A stretch of DNA of 64,000 bases from Bacteroidota bacterium. Its GTDB lineage: Bacteria > Bacteroidota > Bacteroidia > Flavobacteriales_E > Vicingaceae. This document shows positions 53,701 through 61,767 of this stretch, in pieces; positions within the stretch are counted from its first letter, which is position 1, and each line of letters begins with the position of its first letter. The translations under genes and the position numbers were made by a program. Under the pieces are notes generated by a model. That model did no database searches, was not told the DNA's origin, and saw nothing but the letters and a program-made list of their open reading frames with translations. The stretch is from NCBI GenBank assembly GCA_013112545.1, contig JABFGJ010000009.1, positions 1 to 64,000 on the forward strand, in the 5' to 3' direction.

Positions 53701-56614
53701 ATTGGCCGCTAAACAAGAAGAAATTAGGCTGAAAAATGAGCAAGCCGCTGAATTAGATGCAAAATTTCAAGCAGCTGTTAAAGAGGGTGATGCAGCTTTT
53801 AAGGCCAATGAATTTGACAAAGCTGAAGCATCATATACTAAGGCATTAAGTTTTAAACCTGCAGAAACTTATCCTCAATCACAATTAGCTGCAATAGATC
53901 AGAAAAGGCTTGACTTAGCTAGTAAAGCAGAGCAGGAAGCAGCAGCTGCTGCAAAAGCTGAGTTGGACGCAAAATACAATGCAATTGTAAAAGAAGCTGA
54001 TGATTTTTTTAAAGCAAATGATTTTGAAAACGCTAGTGCAAAATACAATGCTGCTTTAGGGCTAAAGTCAAGTGAAGAATATCCTAAATCTCAATTAGCA
54101 GCCATAGACGCTAAGAAAAAAGACTTAGCTAATAAAGCAGAGCAAGAAGCTGCTGCTGCCGCAAAGGCTGAGTTGGATGCTAAGTATCAAGGTGCATTAA
54201 CTGAGGCCGACAACGCATTTAATGCTGAAGATTTTGATGCTGCTGAGAAAGGATATATGAAAGCATTGAGTTTTAAACCAAGTGAAACTTATCCTCAATC
54301 ACAATTGGGCTTAATAGATGCAAAAAGAGAAGAAGCGGCAGCTTTAGCTGCAAACGAAGCAAATGCCGCAGCAAAAGCAAAGGCTGCAGCTGAATTGGAT
54401 GCAAAATATCAAGCAGCCATTGCTGAAGGGGACGCTGCTTTCAATTCCAACCAATTTGATGCTTCCGAAAAAGGATATATGAAAGCTTTGAGTTTTAAGC
54501 CAAGCGAAACTTATCCCCAATCTCAACTAGGTTTAATTGATGCAAAAAAGGAAGAAATTGCTTTAAAACTTAAGGCTGAAGAAAATGCTAAAGCTGAAGC
54601 TGCTAGACTTGCCAAGTTGGAACAGAATTATTTAGCTGCCATAGAATTGGGTGATCAGAAACTACAATTAAATGCACTTAATGAGGCAAAAAGTGCATTC
54701 CAAAACGCTCTAAGTTTTAAACCTGAAGAAGCTTACCCTAAAAACAAAATTGCAGAAATTGATGCATTAATAAAGGCTGAGAAAGAATTGAATTCAAAAC
54801 AAGCAGCAGAGCTAAATGCAAAATATCAAGAAGTGATTATTCTTGCAGATCAGGCTTTCTCTTCACGCGCTCTTGATGTAGCTGAAAGTAAATACAAAGA
54901 AGCACAAACCTATAAATTAGACGAACCTTACCCTGCCAAACAATTATTAGCTATAGAGCAATTAAAAGCTGAGAAAAAAGCGAGAGAAGAAGCTAGAAAA
55001 ATAGAGCTTGAAAGAGAAGCTAGAAATGAGGCTTCTTATCAAACAGCTATTGTTGAAGGAGATCAAGCTTTTAATAATGAGGATTACTCTTTAGCAAAAT
55101 CGAAGTATGAATTGGCTTTAGGGTTAAAACCCTCTGAGGCATATCCCAAATCAAAATTGGCTGAAATCCAAAAGATGCTAGATGCACAATCTGCTGCATT
55201 GGCCGAAGAGCAAAGAAAAAAGAAAGAAGCTTCTGAATTAGCCTCTCGATATGGTCAGTTAATTGTTGAAGGAGACAATGCTTTTAGTAAAGGAAGTTTA
55301 TCTGCTGCAAAGTCTAGTTTTTCACAAGCCTTAAGCATTAAACCAGATGAAAGCTATCCGAAAGAGCAACTAAGATTAATAGAAGCAGAGTTAGAAAAAG
55401 ATCGCTTGGCTAGAGAAGAAGAATTGAGAAAATTAGATGAACCAATTCAAATTAAAAAAGGACCAGTTTCCTCTATCAATGGAGATGCTGAAGCAGAAAT
55501 TGATAAGATTTATCAAGAAATGTGGGCAAAAAAGAATAGTGATAAAAACGCAATTGTAGAAGAAGCGAATAAGCAGTATTTAGATATAGCCAGAGAGAAC
55601 AAAGAAAAAGAAGAAAAAAGACGTCAAAATGCTTTAGAGCGAATTGAAGAAATTTCTGTTAGTATGGAATTATCTAAAGAGGAATCGGAAGAATACTACA
55701 TGCAAAATTATGAAACAGTAATCGATAAAGAGAAGGCAATAAAAGAAGTGAACGAAACATGGCAAAGAGAATCGGAGCGTGTAAGAAATAATGTTTTTGA
55801 GGATAAAGCGAGTCAGGCTTCAGGTGAAATAAACTTCAACACCAATCGAAACAAAGAGATAATAGAAGGAAAAAATGAAGCCATAGAACGGATAAGAGAA
55901 AACTTAGCAGAAGAAGAAAAACAAAATTTTTCTGAACAAGATGAGCGAATTTTAATTGCAAAAGAGGAAAGTGAAGAAAAATTGAAAGCCATCATTGAAT
56001 ACAACCAAGGTCGTCAGGAAGCGAATATTGATAAAATGAAAGATTATGCTGGCGATGAATTAAGTGATTGGGAGCAAACAAATAAACGATATGTTTCTGA
56101 ATCTGATTCTAAGCTAGAAGATTCTAAAAATAACATTTACAAGAAAAGAGAAGACGAAAGAGCCTATGCAAAATACTTATCAGAAAATCAAGGCATAGAG
56201 AAATACCAACAAAAGGTAAATGCACAAGAATTAGAAATTTATCAATTTAATCAGCAAAGAAAAGACAACTTTAAAGAAAACCAACAAAAAATTGAAGAGA
56301 AGACTATTGTTTTAAAAGAAGAAACAGAACGATTGAACGAAGTTGCTGAAAATAATAGACAAACGAACTCAAACCAAGAGTTTTATATGGGTGCTGACTT
56401 GCCAAAACAAAGTCGATTGGCAGAAAAGTATCCACAAGGTGTAACCGAGGAAATCATAGAAAATCAAAACAACAGTACCACACTTCGTAGAATAGTTGTG
56501 AAAGGAACTGAAGTTGATATTTATGAAAAGACTCTTTATACTTGGGGCGGTGTTTTTTATACCAAAAATGGGGATAATATTACCAAGGAAGATTGGGATA
56601 CATATAGTAAATAG
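50717..56614 (+). CDS. 1965-residue envelope protein with 22 TPR-like repeats, inside the B12 operon
   Basis: Starts with TTG; the only alternative ATG would lose the signal peptide (YRIFVVLFLVICSAYVNAQ). Residues ~27-110 look like a carboxypeptidase-regulatory-like beta domain. Residues ~179-1575 hold 22 imperfect repeats of 50-70 residues, of the form Y-x2-A-I-x2-G-D-x-A-L...A-K-x2-Y-x2-A-L-x-I-K-P-x-E-x-Y-P-K...I, which read as TPR-like helix pairs. Residues ~1580-1890 are Glu/Lys-rich and likely coiled coil. The last ~75 residues (YPQGVTEEIIENQNNSTTLR and WGGVFYTKNGDNITKEDW) form a compact C-terminal domain seen in other Bacteroidota proteins. No catalytic motif. It lies 60 bases after DUF71 and 8 before btuF. 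Function unknown; an envelope scaffold is a guess. Confidence 0.88.
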   Translation: MKYNSLYRIFVVLFLVICSAYVNAQNTAMIMEMIVTDDGKKMSGAEIQVFRDGRFVEKVLTDGKGRADIPMDKGGVYTISISGNGMVTKKIEVNTKNTPGDLTEPIIYPAEVDIFPKLEGLNYNILNQPIGKIAFNSEYGDFSADEGHTKQMQSELKKLTENYIAKKAQEASNEKEKQKQYDEAIKIADKAFAAEEWEKAEAEYKKAAAILPVETYPSFQLAELKTKLIAIRKGNERYDQAMQAAKQAESAKDIATAIAEYKRASGYKPNEEAPKSKITELQNFLANEAKAEQNYLAAIEKGDNALKASDLVTAKSSFEEATKIKPSESYPKNKLAEINDILAKKLQKETDYNNAIKAGDDALTAKEYEKAKASYQKALGVKPTEKYPTDQIAKVDGLLAESAKKEQDYLAAVELGDNALKANKYDEAKAAFANASKIKPSEEYPKNKIKEIDQFLAENAAKEKGYQEKIAAADKALAAKDYETAKSTYAAAGQIKPTEVYPKDKIKEIDGILAANAEKEKSYNDAIAKGDQALAAKNYEAAKTSYNAALAIKPDEKYPKDKISEIETIVVGQQKIEEEYQAAIKNGDAALAGNKLEDAKKAYLSASSIKPTETYPQDKLKEIDGIIAANAEKESAYIAAITEGDAALKANEFSKSKTAYTKALSLKPEEAYPKAQLKIVDEKKAALEAEKAAAEKLEADYQAAIQSGDQALANKDFSAAKTSFEKAKSLKSEEQYPQDKLKEIAGILAANAEKDANYQKAITEGDKLFASQDYQAAKSAYENALSVKPEESYPKEKLGDIELKLAEIAKKEADAAKLETDYQAAIKLGDEKIAANDLAAATTAFNNAKKLKPSEQYPVDQLAEIQKLQEKLAAEEAEKARLEALQKEYDAAIAKADQLMKVKDLNGARTSYQAALALKPTENYPKTKIEEINSILDDVAKQDQAYQTAIASGDKLFTEEKFEDAKSKYAEASSIKPEENYPKEKISAIDTKLAELAAKQEEIRLKNEQAAELDAKFQAAVKEGDAAFKANEFDKAEASYTKALSFKPAETYPQSQLAAIDQKRLDLASKAEQEAAAAAKAELDAKYNAIVKEADDFFKANDFENASAKYNAALGLKSSEEYPKSQLAAIDAKKKDLANKAEQEAAAAAKAELDAKYQGALTEADNAFNAEDFDAAEKGYMKALSFKPSETYPQSQLGLIDAKREEAAALAANEANAAAKAKAAAELDAKYQAAIAEGDAAFNSNQFDASEKGYMKALSFKPSETYPQSQLGLIDAKKEEIALKLKAEENAKAEAARLAKLEQNYLAAIELGDQKLQLNALNEAKSAFQNALSFKPEEAYPKNKIAEIDALIKAEKELNSKQAAELNAKYQEVIILADQAFSSRALDVAESKYKEAQTYKLDEPYPAKQLLAIEQLKAEKKAREEARKIELEREARNEASYQTAIVEGDQAFNNEDYSLAKSKYELALGLKPSEAYPKSKLAEIQKMLDAQSAALAEEQRKKKEASELASRYGQLIVEGDNAFSKGSLSAAKSSFSQALSIKPDESYPKEQLRLIEAELEKDRLAREEELRKLDEPIQIKKGPVSSINGDAEAEIDKIYQEMWAKKNSDKNAIVEEANKQYLDIARENKEKEEKRRQNALERIEEISVSMELSKEESEEYYMQNYETVIDKEKAIKEVNETWQRESERVRNNVFEDKASQASGEINFNTNRNKEIIEGKNEAIERIRENLAEEEKQNFSEQDERILIAKEESEEKLKAIIEYNQGRQEANIDKMKDYAGDELSDWEQTNKRYVSESDSKLEDSKNNIYKKREDERAYAKYLSENQGIEKYQQKVNAQELEIYQFNQQRKDNFKENQQKIEEKTIVLKEETERLNEVAENNRQTNSNQEFYMGADLPKQSRLAEKYPQGVTEEIIENQNNSTTLRRIVVKGTEVDIYEKTLYTWGGVFYTKNGDNITKEDWDTYSK

Positions 56615-56622
56615 TTCATTCT

Positions 56623-57747
56623 ATGCGAATTATTTATCTTTTTATATTCTCATTCCTTATTTCTTGCCAATCAATTTCTGAGGAAAATAAATCCAAAAAC
56701 AATCTGGTTAAACCTCCTAGTTCTAAGTCGCATTTTTCTATCCAGAAAAAAGGAAATTCATACTTAATTGAAGTTAAAAAACCATTTGTAGGTGCTGATT
56801 TTACAGAGCGATATTTACTTTACCCTAAAGACTCTCTATTATATAAAAAGGATAGTATTATTCATTATATTCCTTATCCTGTTAATTCCTTAGCTGTTAC
56901 TTCTACAACACATGTGGGCTTTTTAAATGCAATTGATGGTTTAAAATACATTAAAGCAGCAAATAACCTAGATTGGGTGTATAACCCAAAGTTTAAACAA
57001 TTGCATGAAGAAGGAAAAATTGCAAGCATCGGCAATCGAGACTTAAACCATGAAAGTATTATACAGCAAGAAGTTGATGTCGTGTTAAGTTATGCAATTG
57101 ACATGAGTAGCTACAATGAAATTAAGCGACTAAGAGCTTTGGGTCAGCAAGTTGTATTAATTTCTGAGTTTATGGAGCAAAACCCCTTAGATAAAGCTGC
57201 ATGGCTAGAAGTATTTGCTTTATTGATAGGAAAACAGCAAGCCGCAGAAGAATATCTTTTAGATTTAAAGAAGAATTATATTTCGTTAAAAGAATCGGCT
57301 CAAAATAAACCTGGAAATACAACATTATTAATGGGCTTTCCTTGGAAAGGAACATGGTATATGAGTGGTGGAATGTCTTTTCAAGCAACTTTGTTTAAAG
57401 ATGCAAATTGCCGCTATTTGTGGGCTAATACCCCAAATGAAAGTGGAATGCCACTCAATATAGAGGAAGTGATTCATAAAGCTCTTGATGCTGATGTGTG
57501 GGTAAATACCAATGCGATGAACTCTTTAGATGAAATCAAAGAGGTTGATGCTCGATTCACTGCTTTTTCAGCCTTTAAAAACAAAGCGATTTATAATTTC
57601 AATAAGCGAATAAATGCCAATGGGGGTAATGATTACTGGGAATCAGGAGTTGTTCATCCAGATTGGATATTACAAGACTTAATTAAAATAATTCATCCAG
57701 ATTTACTCCAAGATCGAGATTTTATATATTATCAAAAGTTGAATTAA
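56623..57747 (+). CDS. btuF: BtuF-like cobalamin ABC transporter substrate-binding lipoprotein
   Basis: A 374-residue periplasmic binding lipoprotein of the PF01497 family. The signal peptide MRIIYLFIFSFLISC ends in a lipobox. The two alpha/beta lobes are joined by a long helix. Features are RIAN-type strands around VGFLNAIDGLKYI, EVDVVLSYAI, LRALGQQVVLISEFMEQNP and, in the C-lobe, MGFPWKGTWYMSGGMS and DADVWVNT. It would deliver cobalamin to BtuC. The stop codon overlaps the btuC start by one base. Longer than E. coli BtuF (266), as is common in Bacteroidota. Ligand assignment rests on the riboswitch and BtuB context. Confidence 0.87.
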   Translation: MRIIYLFIFSFLISCQSISEENKSKNNLVKPPSSKSHFSIQKKGNSYLIEVKKPFVGADFTERYLLYPKDSLLYKKDSIIHYIPYPVNSLAVTSTTHVGFLNAIDGLKYIKAANNLDWVYNPKFKQLHEEGKIASIGNRDLNHESIIQQEVDVVLSYAIDMSSYNEIKRLRALGQQVVLISEFMEQNPLDKAAWLEVFALLIGKQQAAEEYLLDLKKNYISLKESAQNKPGNTTLLMGFPWKGTWYMSGGMSFQATLFKDANCRYLWANTPNESGMPLNIEEVIHKALDADVWVNTNAMNSLDEIKEVDARFTAFSAFKNKAIYNFNKRINANGGNDYWESGVVHPDWILQDLIKIIHPDLLQDRDFIYYQKLN

Positions 57748-58769
57748 TGGGAGGTCGTAAAAAAAATAGCATTTTGTTTTTGATATTGATACTCAGTGTT
57801 CCAACTTTGTTTGCTTTAGACATTCTATTCGGTACTGTTTCAATTCCTTTTGTTGATTTTAAATCTGCTTTTACTGGTGGTGAGCTTAGCCGTGGAACTG
57901 AAATTATAATTTTTCAATCGAGAATTCCAAAGGCTTTTACAGCTATAATTTGCGGTGCAGCTTTATCATTATCAGGTTTACTGATGCAAACCTTATTTCG
58001 TAATCCATTAGCAGGACCATATATCTTAGGAGTTAGTTCTGGTGCTGGATTGGGTGTCGCAATATTCGTTATGGGTGCAGGTGCTATAGGATTTAGTTTA
58101 ACAAATTCTATCACACTTACTTTAGCTTCTATGCTTGGTTCTCTAGGAATTCTTTTAATCCTTTTTTTAGTTTCCACCAAAGTAAAAGATGTAATGACAT
58201 TACTGATCTTGGGAGTGATGATAGGCTCAATTGCAACAGCTTTAATTGGTATAATTCAATATTTTACATCTGATGCACAATTAAAGTCTTTTTTAATTTG
58301 GACTTTAGGTAGTTTAGAAGGAGTTTCTTTTGATCATTTAAAATTGATGATGCTCATTTTATTGCCTTCAAGCATTGTCGCTTTTGGAATCTCTAAAAAC
58401 TTAAATGCGATCTTATTGGGAGATAATTACGCTAAAAGTTTAGGTATTTCTTTAAAAACTAGTCGATTATTAATTATAATCTTGACAGGTGTTTTAGCTG
58501 GAATGGTCACTGCTTTTTGTGGGCCAATTGGTTTTGTAGGCATTATAGTTCCTCACATTTGTCGTTTGCTTTTTCAAACAGCTGAACATAAGATATTAAT
58601 TCCTGGTTCTTTATTATTAGGCGCTTCAATGATGTTGCTTAGCGATTTGTTAGCCCACTTGCCAGGGGATGGATTTAGTCTTCCGATAAATTCGATAACT
58701 TCTATAATCGGAATCCCAATTATTATTTGGATTATTTTCAATAAACGTTCTATCTCAAATAGTTTTTAA
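57747..58769 (+). CDS. btuC: BtuC-like ABC transporter permease (FecCD family)
   Basis: A 340-residue inner membrane permease with about ten transmembrane helices. Family marks are QSRIPKAFTAIICGAALSLS, LMQTLFRNPLAGPYILGVSS and the coupling-helix region FCGPIGFVGIIVPHICRLLF. It forms the translocation path with the BtuD ATPase encoded one base downstream. Length and motifs match BtuC/FecD/FhuB single units. Confidence 0.93.
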   Translation: MGGRKKNSILFLILILSVPTLFALDILFGTVSIPFVDFKSAFTGGELSRGTEIIIFQSRIPKAFTAIICGAALSLSGLLMQTLFRNPLAGPYILGVSSGAGLGVAIFVMGAGAIGFSLTNSITLTLASMLGSLGILLILFLVSTKVKDVMTLLILGVMIGSIATALIGIIQYFTSDAQLKSFLIWTLGSLEGVSFDHLKLMMLILLPSSIVAFGISKNLNAILLGDNYAKSLGISLKTSRLLIIILTGVLAGMVTAFCGPIGFVGIIVPHICRLLFQTAEHKILIPGSLLLGASMMLLSDLLAHLPGDGFSLPINSITSIIGIPIIIWIIFNKRSISNSF

Positions 58770-58770
58770 A

Positions 58771-59490
58771 ATGAATATTATTCAAATAAATAATTTGTTG
58801 ATAAGGTATAGCAATGAAAAAGCAGTCATTTCAAATATGTCTATCGACTTTCACGAAGGCAAAATGATTGCTTTGATTGGTGAGAATGGAGTTGGAAAAT
58901 CTACTTTATTAAAATGTATTGCTGGTCTTATTCCATTTCAAAGTGGTTCCGTTTATATTGAAGGAAAAACAATTGATCAAATAAGTGCTAGTGATTTTGC
59001 TAAAAAAGTAGCAGTTGTATTAACTGAGCCTGTAAACAATGGAATGTTAACTGTTAGTGATTTTATCAGTTATGGTAGGTATCCATATATCAGTTGGCTG
59101 GGAAGATTGCAAACTAAAGATTATGAATTAATTGAAAAGGCTATTGAACGCTGTAATTTATCGAGTTTAAAAGATAAAAAGTTAGTTGAATTAAGTGATG
59201 GCCAAAGACAAAAAGTAATGATTGCTAGAGCAATAGCGCAAGATACTTCAATTTTAATTTTAGATGAACCTACAACTCATTTGGATTATAAAAACACTAA
59301 TTTCATCTTTAAAATGCTGCAAGATTTGAGTAGAGAAGAAAGGAAAACTATACTTTTTTCTACACATCAAATCGAACGAGCACTAAGATTTGCTGATTAT
59401 ATGGTTATTCAAAAAGAGAATGCAATCTCAAGCTATGAAACTCAAGAATTTATAGCAAACAATGTTTTGATGGATGAGTTTAAATCATAG
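58771..59490 (+). CDS. btuD: BtuD-like ABC transporter ATPase
   Basis: A 239-residue ATP-binding protein. Walker A is GENGVGKSTLL, the signature is LSDGQRQKVMIARA, Walker B is ILILDEPTTHLD and the switch His is in FSTHQIE. It powers cobalamin import through BtuC. It is the last gene of the operon, followed immediately by a strong terminator. Confidence 0.93.
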   Translation: MNIIQINNLLIRYSNEKAVISNMSIDFHEGKMIALIGENGVGKSTLLKCIAGLIPFQSGSVYIEGKTIDQISASDFAKKVAVVLTEPVNNGMLTVSDFISYGRYPYISWLGRLQTKDYELIEKAIERCNLSSLKDKKLVELSDGQRQKVMIARAIAQDTSILILDEPTTHLDYKNTNFIFKMLQDLSREERKTILFSTHQIERALRFADYMVIQKENAISSYETQEFIANNVLMDEFKS

Positions 59491-59491
59491 T

Positions 59492-59526
59492 AAAGGGTAG
59501 CCCAATTTATTGAGCTACCCTTTTTT
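59492..59526 (+). terminator. Rho-independent terminator of the B12 operon
   Basis: Bases 59492-59501 (aaagggtagc) pair perfectly with 59514-59523 (gctacccttt) over a 12-base loop, followed by a run of T. It starts one base after the btuD stop and ends next to the stop of the leftward gene at 59527, so it may serve both strands. Confidence 0.88.
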
Positions 59527-60024
59527 CTAATTCATTTGTTTTATATGACTGTTTATCAAGTCAGTCCATTTTTGAATTGCTTGTAATTCTCCATTCAAAT
59601 CCATTGACTCATCGTCATTGTAAAACTCGAATTTTACTTCATTGTTATTTTTTACTTTGGGTAAAAACTTAAGTTCAAGTTTTTCTATAACCTTAACATT
59701 GTGATCTTTATATTTTGCAATTGATGAAACATTATTAATCATGCAACATTTTGTCTGAGATAAGTCTGCATAGAGCTCCTCTACTTTTTCTTTTACATTT
59801 TTATAGAAATAAGCAAAATGATTGTCTTCGTCAATGCCAATAGCTATGTCGCCACAAATTTCAAATTGACTTATTTTGCCATTATGATTGCTTGCAATAT
59901 TGTTCAATGCAGCTAGAAATGCTTTTTCTCTTTTCTTTTTATTCCCTTTTGTCAAAACAATTGGAATCAAACATATACCAATAAACACAGAGGATATGAT
60001 GATTGTTCCTAAATTAAATTCCAT
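59527..60024 (-). CDS. Membrane-anchored hypothetical protein
   Basis: A 165-residue protein with an N-terminal transmembrane helix (GTIIISSVFIGICLIPIVL) and a short basic stretch KGNKKKREK that would keep the C-terminal domain in the cytosol. The soluble part alternates short strands and helices (ISQFEICGDIAIGIDEDNHF, AYFYKNVKEKVEELYADLSQ). I do not recognise a family. It is convergent with btuD and shares the terminator region. Confidence 0.7.
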   Translation of the reverse strand: MEFNLGTIIISSVFIGICLIPIVLTKGNKKKREKAFLAALNNIASNHNGKISQFEICGDIAIGIDEDNHFAYFYKNVKEKVEELYADLSQTKCCMINNVSSIAKYKDHNVKVIEKLELKFLPKVKNNNEVKFEFYNDDESMDLNGELQAIQKWTDLINSHIKQMN

Positions 60025-60122
60025 TTTAAATCTATATTATAATAACATTCGTCTAAAAAAATTAGACAATAATTTGTGCTAAAACATCTCATGAAATGCT
60101 AGCCTGCTTATAAAAATAGATT

Positions 60123-60491
60123 TTACCAGAAATAATGGAAGGGGAAACTGAGACGAGTTATTTTAAAATGAATCAGAAGGTTATCTGATGTTCGATTGTA
60201 TTGAATATACTTTGTATTGCCAAGCAAGTTTGCATTCTTGACTAGAGCCCAAAATCCTTGAAATGGTTTTTTAAGATTCCTTAAAGGAATATTGCTCAGA
60301 TTAACAGTAGTAGTTTCACTAGGCGTTTCAAATAGAAAATTACTTGAAATACTTGAATGATAACTGTCCTGTTGATGTGAATTAGGATATTTAGAAAAAT
60401 CAAGTTGTTCAAAGTCATTTGCAACATGAATTGCAAAACTATATACAGCCATTAAAAGCAGCATGTAAACTATTTTAACATGATTTTTCAC
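60123..60491 (-). CDS. Small exported hypothetical protein, possibly leaderless GTG start
   Basis: A 122-residue protein. A hydrophobic N-terminus (IVYMLLLMAVYSFAIHVA) is probably a signal peptide or anchor. The remainder is Ser/Asn-rich, followed by a segment KPFQGFWALVKNANLL and the ending FPFHYFW, which I associate with a small Bacteroidota family of unknown function. The frame begins with GTG at 60491, four bases after a perfect -7 element; an in-frame ATG at 60464 is the alternative start. Single-gene unit. Confidence 0.6.
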   Translation of the reverse strand: MKNHVKIVYMLLLMAVYSFAIHVANDFEQLDFSKYPNSHQQDSYHSSISSNFLFETPSETTTVNLSNIPLRNLKKPFQGFWALVKNANLLGNTKYIQYNRTSDNLLIHFKITRLSFPFHYFW

Positions 60492-60495
60492 GCTG

Positions 60496-60503
60496 CAAAT
60501 ATA
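60496..60503 (-). promoter_or_regulatory. -7 promoter element TATATTTG
   Basis: Minus-strand TATATTTG matches TAnnTTTG and ends 4 bases before a GTG codon opening the small hypothetical gene, so transcription may begin at or within that start codon. Confidence 0.45.
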
Positions 60504-60546
60504 TTCTCTTTATCAATTCGAAAATGATAATAAATGTTAGTTTTTT

Positions 60547-60873
60547 TTAATTGCTAACAAACTTTAATCCGATAATTGAACTGATTAAAGTAAAAAGGAA
60601 AAAGATGCGCCAAAATGTGGCAGGTTCCTTAAAAATTAGAATTCCAACCAATACAGTTCCAACAGCTCCAATACCTGTCCAAACGGCATATGTAGTTCCT
60701 ATGGGCAATGTTTGAGATACTTTTACAAGTAAAACCATACTTATGGATAGGGCAACAAAAAAGCCGATATACCAATATGTAGCTACAATACCTGTAGCTT
60801 CTTTAGCTTTTCCCAAACAAGCTGCAAACAAAACTTCAAAAAGACCGGCTATGATTAATAAAATCCAATTCAT
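60547..60873 (-). CDS. gdx: SMR family exporter, Gdx/SugE type
   Basis: A 108-residue small multidrug resistance protein with four transmembrane helices. The helix 1 motif IAGLFEVLFAACLGKAKEAT has the essential Glu13. The loop-helix 3 segment PIGTTYAVWTGIGAVGTVLVG and GIL-F-KEP then LIGLKFV-like endings are of the Gdx (guanidinium exporter) subgroup rather than EmrE. It would export guanidinium in exchange for protons. I start at the ATG 60873 (M-N-W), as in relatives. Only about 50 bases separate it from the next gene, with no guanidine riboswitch. Confidence 0.88.
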   Translation of the reverse strand: MNWILLIIAGLFEVLFAACLGKAKEATGIVATYWYIGFFVALSISMVLLVKVSQTLPIGTTYAVWTGIGAVGTVLVGILIFKEPATFWRIFFLFTLISSIIGLKFVSN

Positions 60874-60923
60874 GTCTTGCAATATTATACCAATATTCTT
60901 ATTTGGAAAGAATTATCCAAAAA

Positions 60924-61706
60924 TTAGTATTTTTTAAAAAACAAATTATCCTTAGTTATTGCCAATTTTAAATTCTGTTTTCTTTTATATCTAATAGTGA
61001 ATACGATAGCTGTAAATATCGTTAAGCCTCTAAAAATATTAGGAAGAATTCCACCCAAAGCGGTATCATCCATTTCAAAAATATGCCAAGATAAGTTCAT
61101 TAATGAATGAAGGAAAATTGGAACCCACAAGTTGAAATTCCATTCAACATATAACCATGCAAACAAAACAGCACCCATAAAAGTTATAGCAAAAATTCCA
61201 ATTAGCTCAATACTATCTTGGCTTTGATATAAGTGGCCACTTGCAAAAACAATTGCTCCGATAATTATGGATGAAATGAATCCTAGCTTAGTATATTTAA
61301 AAAGTTGCCCAAACAAAAAACCTCTGAAGAATAACTCTTCAATAAATCCAATAACTATAGACCCCGCTATAAGATTTTGGATGGAAAAAGTTGGATTGAA
61401 TTCAAAAAAAAGATATCCACCAATAAACATTGGCAAAGTAAAAATTAAGGCAATGGCAAAAGATTTTAAAATAGGAGGGTATAAGCCTAAATTGTTAAAT
61501 ATATTGTGTTTATAATTTATTAAATAAGTGCCAATAAAAATGGGTGTTCCAATGATTAAATAGGTCAGAATATAACTTGTTAAACCATTGTGAGTAAACT
61601 GATCTATGCTTTCTTTAATAGGCGCAAAAAAAGTTTTTAAATACAAGTAAATTGAGAAGCAAAGTATTGTTAAAACTATGGATTTTTGAGCTTGATTCAG
61701 TTTCAC
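60924..61706 (-). CDS. CPBP family intramembrane metalloprotease
   Basis: A 260-residue membrane protein with about seven or eight hydrophobic segments. The three CPBP (Abi) motifs are intact: EELFFRGFLFG (EExxxR), IVFASGHLY (FxxxH) and FLHSLMNLSW (HxxxN). Relatives are Rce1/PrsW-like membrane proteases; in bacteria some act in bacteriocin self-immunity. No bacteriocin genes are near, so a specific role is unclear. Confidence 0.9.
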   Translation of the reverse strand: MKLNQAQKSIVLTILCFSIYLYLKTFFAPIKESIDQFTHNGLTSYILTYLIIGTPIFIGTYLINYKHNIFNNLGLYPPILKSFAIALIFTLPMFIGGYLFFEFNPTFSIQNLIAGSIVIGFIEELFFRGFLFGQLFKYTKLGFISSIIIGAIVFASGHLYQSQDSIELIGIFAITFMGAVLFAWLYVEWNFNLWVPIFLHSLMNLSWHIFEMDDTALGGILPNIFRGLTIFTAIVFTIRYKRKQNLKLAITKDNLFFKKY

Positions 61707-61767
61707 TAATTATTATTTGAGTAATGTTTAACTAAAGTATTAAACACTAATAAAAGAGTTTGATATG

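Noticed and set aside
51250-55440. Possible CRISPR or satellite repeats
   Set aside because: The repetition is at protein level with 50-70-residue units in one open frame; the DNA is diverged and there are no uniform repeats with spacers.
60547-60923. Guanidine riboswitch ahead of the Gdx-type exporter
   Set aside because: Only about 50 bases lie between the exporter start and the upstream gene, too short for a known guanidine aptamer.
60924-61706. Bacteriocin immunity locus
   Set aside because: The CPBP protease has no small bacteriocin-like gene, leader peptide or export gene near it.
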